Source of the DNA: Lutjanus erythropterus
Lineage: Eukaryota; Chordata; Actinopteri; Lutjaniformes; Lutjanidae
Assembly: GCA_020091685.1 (NCBI GenBank)
Contig: CM034603.1
Span: 6,081,848-6,145,847, forward strand
Length of the DNA stretch: 64,000 nucleotides
Direction: 5' to 3'
In this document: in pieces, positions 59,290 to 64,000 of the stretch
Position numbering within the stretch: the stretch's first letter is position 1
How the letters are laid out: each line of letters begins with the position of its first letter
Notes under the pieces: model-generated
The model's database searches: none
Told to the model about the DNA's origin: nothing
Seen by the model: only the letters and a program-made list of their open reading frames with translations
Position numbers and translations under genes: made by a program

Positions 59290-59910
59290 CTTCTTTGAAT
59301 GGAGCTGGATCTTACAGCTCCTTTCCTTTGTGATAGGATCTTGATAAGAACCCTTTTTAACCAAAGAACCCTTTTGTGAAGAAAGAGTTCTTCGAGGATT
59401 ATTGAAAGCATGGGCATTAAATGATGTTGTCTCACTTTGAAGAATGTCAACTGTAGCACAGATTGTTAAAATGATACATGATCACATACATATAGGATTC
59501 ATTTTTTTGCCTCATCTGTACAATATAATATGGGTCTTCGTAGAACCCTCAGAAGACAAGAGGGTTATAGGTGAAACCCTTATAGAATTATAACTTTTAT
59601 ATCCCTCTGGATGGGTTTTACATGACACCCTTGGAATATAGGTTCTTGGTCGAACACCTTGGGTGAGGTCTAGATGAAACTGGAGTTCTTGATTGAACAA
59701 CCTTCTGGATAGAAACCTCAGCAAAGGTTCTGGGGGAAGCCGTTACATCATAGAAGGGTTGTCTGCAGAATCTCCCATACCTAGTTCTGGGTGGAACCTT
59801 TCACAGACAGTTCTAGGTATAACTCTTCCTTTTTTAAAAGGTTCTACCATGAAGCAAAAGGAATTATCCTAGAGGGACAAGCGAAAGAACCTTTCATTTC
59901 TAAGTGTGCA
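59290..59910. mobile_element. 'AGAACC' MITE, fullest copy
   Basis: A dense series of GGTTCT/AGAACC words (AAGAACCCTTTTTAACCAAAG, GTAGAACCCTCAGAAGACAA, GGTTCTGGGGGAAGC, GGTTCTACCATGAAG) ends at AGAACCTTTCATTTCTAAGTGTGCA. Same terminus type as at 51978-51991 and 31705-31725. Confidence 0.6.
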
Positions 59911-60544
59911 ACTTAATCTCTCTATCCAAGCCTTAGATATCTTACTTAACTCTTACTTAACTTAGATATCTCATGAATATATTAATTTTGCATGTGTGGA
60001 ATAGTTTAGCAGCACACACAGAAGGTGATGACGTATCTCTCTGTTTTGAGTGAATGTACTCATGTTTCCTTTCCCTACTGGCTTGAGTTTGATTTACCAA
60101 ATGGCTCTGCTCTCCTACTGTGTCATATGGTTCATTGATCTGATTGGTTGAAATTAGCTTGTGCTAGTCTAATGATTCATCCAATCACCTGCTAAGAACT
60201 TTCTGAAAGCGTCTGTCCTTTTCCAGTTTTCAAGGACGACTTCTCAGATGCTTCTATGTAACAAACCATTTGGCACATCAGGTTAGTGAAATTTGGGGAC
60301 AATGATAAAAAGAGTGTCTCTCACCAAGTACATCTTCCTTCATTCATACCAAAGAGCCGAATAAACTTGAATTGCTTGCAATAGTGACATCACTTCAAAC
60401 GTTGTTTCTTTTTTTAGCTCTGCAAGTTAGTTCCCTCAGTTTTTCCCAGTAAAAATAAAAATTTGCACCCCCTTATCCCTTTACCTTAACGAAGACAAAG
60501 TAACATACAGCCAGCTGAATTCAGCTATATCACTTGTGTTAAGG

Positions 60545-61212
60545 TGTGTTGAGGCTGATAGCTATGGTTGGATATGAACCAAACTGTACTGCACCGAACT
60601 GCATATCCATTATCACTTTCAGTGTGCCGAGCTACACCGCGCCACATCTGATGGACCTACTCTGGAGAGGGGTCAAAGCGAGCCCGACCCTCCTCCAGGG
60701 GGCTGCAGTGACGTCTCGCTGGCTGCAGCCAACCTGTGATGACCCTCAGCTCATACTCAGCTCATGTGTGCGCAGGAGAGCAGAGAGTTTCTTAAAGCCT
60801 CTTTATGTTCAGCTCTCAGTACTTTTGTAGCTTCTAACAGAATCTTTATGTAATGAAATTTAGTTTCTCTCCTGTGTTGCTGTTTGCTGAAAGTGAATAT
60901 GAAACAGTAAAATAATGCAGATACCTGAAAGTACAGTGTCGGAGTTGTGTTAAGTGTTTCCTGTTTGTGCTGCTTCATAATAAAAGCGTTTAAATAATGG
61001 AACAACAGGGGACTTTTATTGTGAAGAATTTAAAGAAAGAGTGTGTTTATCCCAGAGTCATATATAAACAGTACATCCACTGATTTTCAGGTAAAAGACA
61101 CACCATCTATTGGGTAACCCTGTTGTAATGCAAACCCCTGCCATGCTGGGCTGACGTGCCGAGTCAAACCAAAGCGAGCCACGCCAGCTCGGTGTATGGA
61201 AAAGGGCCATTG
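60545..61212. mobile_element. 'GGAAAAGGGCCATT' hAT-type MITE
   Basis: The right end is CGGTGTATGGAAAAGGGCCA. Inside are TTTTGTAGCTTCTAACAGAA, TCTTTATGTAATGAAATTTA and a GC-rich part (60630-60735) typical of the fish 'aaaagggccattttccac' family. The left end is unclear. Confidence 0.5.
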
Positions 61213-61249
61213 GATTACATCAAACGATACCACTGGTCCACCACTGGTC

Positions 61250-61402
61250 ACCATTCACTTAAATTGTTTGGGAGGTTCTGCAAAATTGTTAGACTCCAGC
61301 AGTATTTTGTGGACTAAAAAACTAAAGTGGACCTTCAGTCAGCATAAGGGTGAGTAGATAACAACTGAATTTTCATTTCTGGATGAACTATCCCTTTAAC
61401 AA
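61250..61402. mobile_element. 'GGGTGAGTA...GAACTATCCCTTTAA' MITE end
   Basis: ATAAGGGTGAGTAGATAACA, AATTTTCATTTCTGGATGAA and CTATCCCTTTAA are the terminus of an extremely common fish MITE. The left inverted end is not visible, so the copy is truncated. Confidence 0.65.
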
Positions 61403-62469
61403 TCCCCAGTAGCTAATATATTGGTCTAATCACCAAAACCTAGCAGCTGAGTGTACTGCACTATTACTTCATATATCAGGTGATCCACTCATTTCACTTC
61501 TTATTTGTACTGTCTTACAATAAGTCACAACACCTATCATATTCAAATGCCTGGTATCTATTCATGACATTTCCCAGGTATTTCTCTCCTGAGCATGCCT
61601 TTTTCACTGAAGACATTTTGACATTTCACCGTAGCAAAAGCACAGGTGTAAATAATAAAAACTCTGATTGCTGAATTCCATTAAGCGCTACAGTTTGTTC
61701 ATGCTGGCTCCCTGTCATGGCACACTTGAAGAGAACAGAGCCATTGTTAACGTTTTCAGTAGCACCTGTGGTTTCTCTGTTTCTGCCAAGTCAAAAACGT
61801 CTGCTGTGAAAAAGGCCCACTGGCAAAGTTTCCTTTAACCACCAGCAGAATAGAACATACAGTACAACTTAAGAACTGGTTATTACATAGCTTATGAAAT
61901 TTACAATGTTCTAATTGAGGACCCACGCCACAGAGTTGATAACAATTAAAGGCTCAAGCTGTGGGAAACGCTGTCCGTCTTCTTGCCCTTTAACAGCGGG
62001 GTAACATCACAGTTTCAATTTCACTGCTTTCATTATTTAAATGAGGCTATATTAAAAAAAGAGTGGTATGCTAATTACGGTGCCAAAGTTTCATGACTGC
62101 ACAGTCTATTGAGCCGAATCAAAAGCTGATGTGTGATGTTAAAAGTGCACCGTCATCTGTTAGGAGCCGGTGGGTGGCTTTTGGAAGACGTGCGGCGCGG
62201 CGTTCACGCTGCGTCTCTGAATCTGTCTGTTGGTCCATGTGTCTCTTCCTGTCTGTCTAATAATCAGCAATTTGTTGTGTCAAAAGCTTCCTCTCTCCCC
62301 GCTTCACGATCTCACTCTGGATGATTTTCAACAGCCAAGTCAATCCCACTGTGCCCTGCCATGAATATGCATGTCTCTTCTTTGGTATTTACTCTTTCAA
62401 TGGCTTGGAAAGAGATGTAATTAGTCGCATTTCTCCTCTTCCATGGTTTGGCAGGTGCTTTGAGGTTTT

Positions 62470-62471
<2 letters not shown>
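61403..62471. other. Intronic; possible conserved non-coding stretch 62130-62460
   Basis: Repeat-free. Positions 62325-62400 contain ATGAATATGCATGTCTC, an octamer/POU-like word, and AGATGTAATTAGTCGC follows at 62412-62427. No feature is proven. Confidence 0.35.

Positions 62472-62526
<55 letters not shown>
62472..62526. repeat. (GT)n microsatellite
   Basis: About 27 units. Confidence 0.97.
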
Positions 62527-62529
<3 letters not shown>

Positions 62530-63224
62530 AGTTGCAAGTCTGGCAGGGGTTTCTTCAGTTTGGGAGACAGCTAAATAACACTCCCACTTCCCATCACCAA
62601 TCATTGCCGCACTTCCTCTGTCTCTCTCCCACCTCGCTGTTTGTTGATCCGTCTACTTGTCCTTTTTTTTTTCTTCCTTCCAGTAATCACTCTGTCACAT
62701 TTAGAAAGTAGATGTGGTAATTTTTCCATACTGCTCGGACTTCGTAAGGACTTATCCTTCTGCTACTGCAGTGGTAGCAGAAGTCGTACAAGTGGCTCAG
62801 AAAGCACAGCTGCTTGAAAGAGAAACCTAATCACAACACCACCACCTGAGCACAACCTACATTTTCCTTTTGTTATTATTAAAACTTTTCCCAAGTTGAT
62901 CTAACGTGTAAATTATTTGTTTTTTGTCTTCTTTGGGAAAAGCAGCATTTACTCCCAGGTCAAATGACTCTGCAGGGGTCATGGGTGTGTTTTGGCTCTG
63001 GCTCTGATCAGCAGTGATGGAAACATGACGGTTGGTTGGACACAAATTTTTGCAACTTGTCATTCCACCGTGCTGAACGTCTGGCGGTAACTGCCTGGCT
63101 TTGGCCAATCAAATAGAAGAGGATGGGTATTGCAGAAACAGCAGGATTCTGAGTCAGAAATGACCCGGAGCTGAATACAACGGTGGTAACCACATACGAA
63201 AACAAACAGAGAAAAAAAGTGGGC
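62527..63224. other. Intronic, no recognised feature
   Basis: Nothing recognised apart from a T-run at 62662-62671. Confidence 0.5.
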
Positions 63225-63543
63225 CTGGGGCAACATTTTTGCCAAACTAAGCCTGGGGCAACATTTTGGCCAAATTAGGCCTGCATGGAATATTTTCACC
63301 AAATTGGACCTGGGACAATATTTCCACCAAAGTGGGCCTGCAAGGGACAACCCAGATAAAAGATTTCTGCCAAGCTGGGCCTGCATGGGACAATATTTTC
63401 ACCAAACTGTGCCTGGGACAACATTTCCACTATGTTTGGCCTGCATGGGTCAACATTTCCACCAAAGTGGGCCAGCATGGGACCACGCTTCCGCCAAACT
63501 GGGCCCGGGACAACATTTCCACCAAACTGGGCCTGTATGGGAC
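63225..63543 (+). repeat. ~33-bp minisatellite, first block
   Basis: Units follow TGGGACAACATTTCCACCAA and then A(G/C)TGGGCCTGCA, about ten copies with length variants. It continues at 63964-64000 after an inserted element. Overlapping open frames on both strands are periodic and array-derived. Confidence 0.9.
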
Positions 63544-63963
63544 TGTCAGGAATCCCAACTCTTAGTTTGTTTTCATGTGGTTTTGTTTTCATGGCTCATC
63601 ACAAACTCTCCTGTCATTTCAGATCATGCCTCCCTCTCAGTCCATGTATCTGCTCATTACCTGCACCTGGTTTTCCCCGCCCATCTCCACACCTGTGGCT
63701 CATTCTCCCATCAGTCCTTCAGTATATATACCAGTCCATTTTCCCCTGCTCTCTGCCAGATTGTCTTGTGTTCCTGCCAAGCTATCCAGCGTTTTCCCCT
63801 TTTTCTCTCCTCTGGACTCCCTGCCTGCCCCTTGTCCGATTTGTTTGTCTGATTTTCTGGTTTTGGCTCTGCCTGAACTGATTAAGTAAAGTGAACTTTG
63901 CCTGCAACTCTACTGCCTCTTTGTCATGCGTTTGGGTTCAAATCTGTACTGGTTATTCTCACA
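63544..63963 (+). mobile_element. Solo LTR-like fossil inserted in the minisatellite
   Basis: A ~420-bp element runs from TGTCAGGAATCCC to TTATTCTCACA, with TG...CA ends. A TATA-like AGTATATATACC lies at 63720-63731 and an ATTAAGTAAAG polyadenylation-like word near 63882. Flanking GGGAC and AGGAC fit a 5-bp target duplication. It matches the general structure of fish LTR-retrotransposon LTRs, probably Gypsy-type. No internal region is present. It is a fossil, younger than the array it splits. Confidence 0.6.
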
Positions 63964-64000
63964 AGGACAACACTTTCACCAAACTGGACCTGCAAGGGAC
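63964..64000 (+). repeat. ~33-bp minisatellite, second block (runs off the window)
   Basis: AGGACAACACTTTCACCAAA then CTGGACCTGCAAGGGAC resumes the 63225-63543 array in register. Confidence 0.85.

Larger units (their letters stand above)
58105..64000 (-). other. Next (upstream) intron of the brinp3-like gene, partial
   Basis: Sequence 5' of the cysteine-rich exon in gene orientation. No further BRINP exon was recognised up to the window edge. It holds MITE-like repeats, a (GT)n tract and a minisatellite with a solo LTR, each listed separately. Positions 58105-59289 and 59911-60544 show no recognisable feature apart from a T-run near 59148-59161. Confidence 0.7.

Noticed and set aside
63304-63881. 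Plus-strand frame of about 180 codons at the window's right end
   Set aside because: It runs through a minisatellite into an LTR-like element; not a protein of recognisable family.
1-64000. CRISPR arrays, operons, phage or defence islands
   Set aside because: The sequence is vertebrate intron; all regular repeats are satellites, minisatellites or microsatellites without spacer structure.

Overview
This window looks like teleost fish DNA, probably a percomorph. It contains two spliced exons of a vertebrate brain gene, long non-coding stretches, many (GT)n/(CA)n microsatellites, and a dense set of fish-type interspersed repeats: hAT-like and Tc1/mariner MITEs, tRNA- and 5S-derived SINEs, solo LTRs and a Tc1-like transposase relic. 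There are no operons, CRISPR arrays, replication origins or intact transposon genes.

The only host gene I can support is on the minus strand: a BRINP-family gene (BMP/retinoic-acid-inducible neural-specific protein), most like BRINP3 and less likely BRINP2. An exon at 58104-57868 encodes the cysteine-rich stretch just after the MACPF domain. The next exon, at 273-51, encodes the DEFK...LPRER segment. Both exons have consensus splice sites, and their phases fit (1 to 1). Joining them gives the family sequence ...FMES-DEFKAFLKRL.... The intron between them is about 57.6 kb and is nearly the whole window. Earlier exons lie beyond 64000 and later ones before position 1.

The intron is a layered repeat field. 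1-12 kb: an interspersed repeat, two copies of an element with an internal ~27-bp satellite, a SINE tail, nested MITEs at 8.5-9.4 kb and a repeat at 10.4-11.2 kb. 12.6-13.0 kb: a copy of the satellite-bearing family without the satellite, carrying a tRNA-derived SINE. 14.6-23.3 kb: several MITEs with visible terminal inverted repeats and an AT-rich tandem array. 23.6-24.5 kb: the third satellite-bearing copy. 24.6-30 kb: mostly unique sequence and the best place to look for enhancers, with a homeodomain-type inverted repeat at 27.6 kb. 31-37 kb: nested MITEs, a ~75-bp minisatellite and a partly duplicated repeat. 37-48 kb: mostly unique, with a RecQ-like helicase fragment, a solo LTR and a Tc1-like fragment. 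48.7-49.4 kb: a microsatellite cluster. 49.9-52 kb: a probable MITE split by a second repeat and a mariner deletion derivative. 52.9-57.7 kb: a 5S/SINE composite, a ~0.6-kb tandem duplication, a fold-back element and a hAT transposase C-terminus. Beyond the upstream exon (58.1-64 kb) lie more MITEs, a (GT)n tract, and a ~33-bp minisatellite interrupted by a solo LTR.

I found no convincing new gene system. The most unusual structures are the transposon-like family that shares an internal satellite at three loci, the 5S-headed SINE composite, the mariner deletion derivative and the helicase relic. Repeat boundaries are read by eye and are approximate. Family names rest on remembered resemblance to known repeats and proteins, not on any search.
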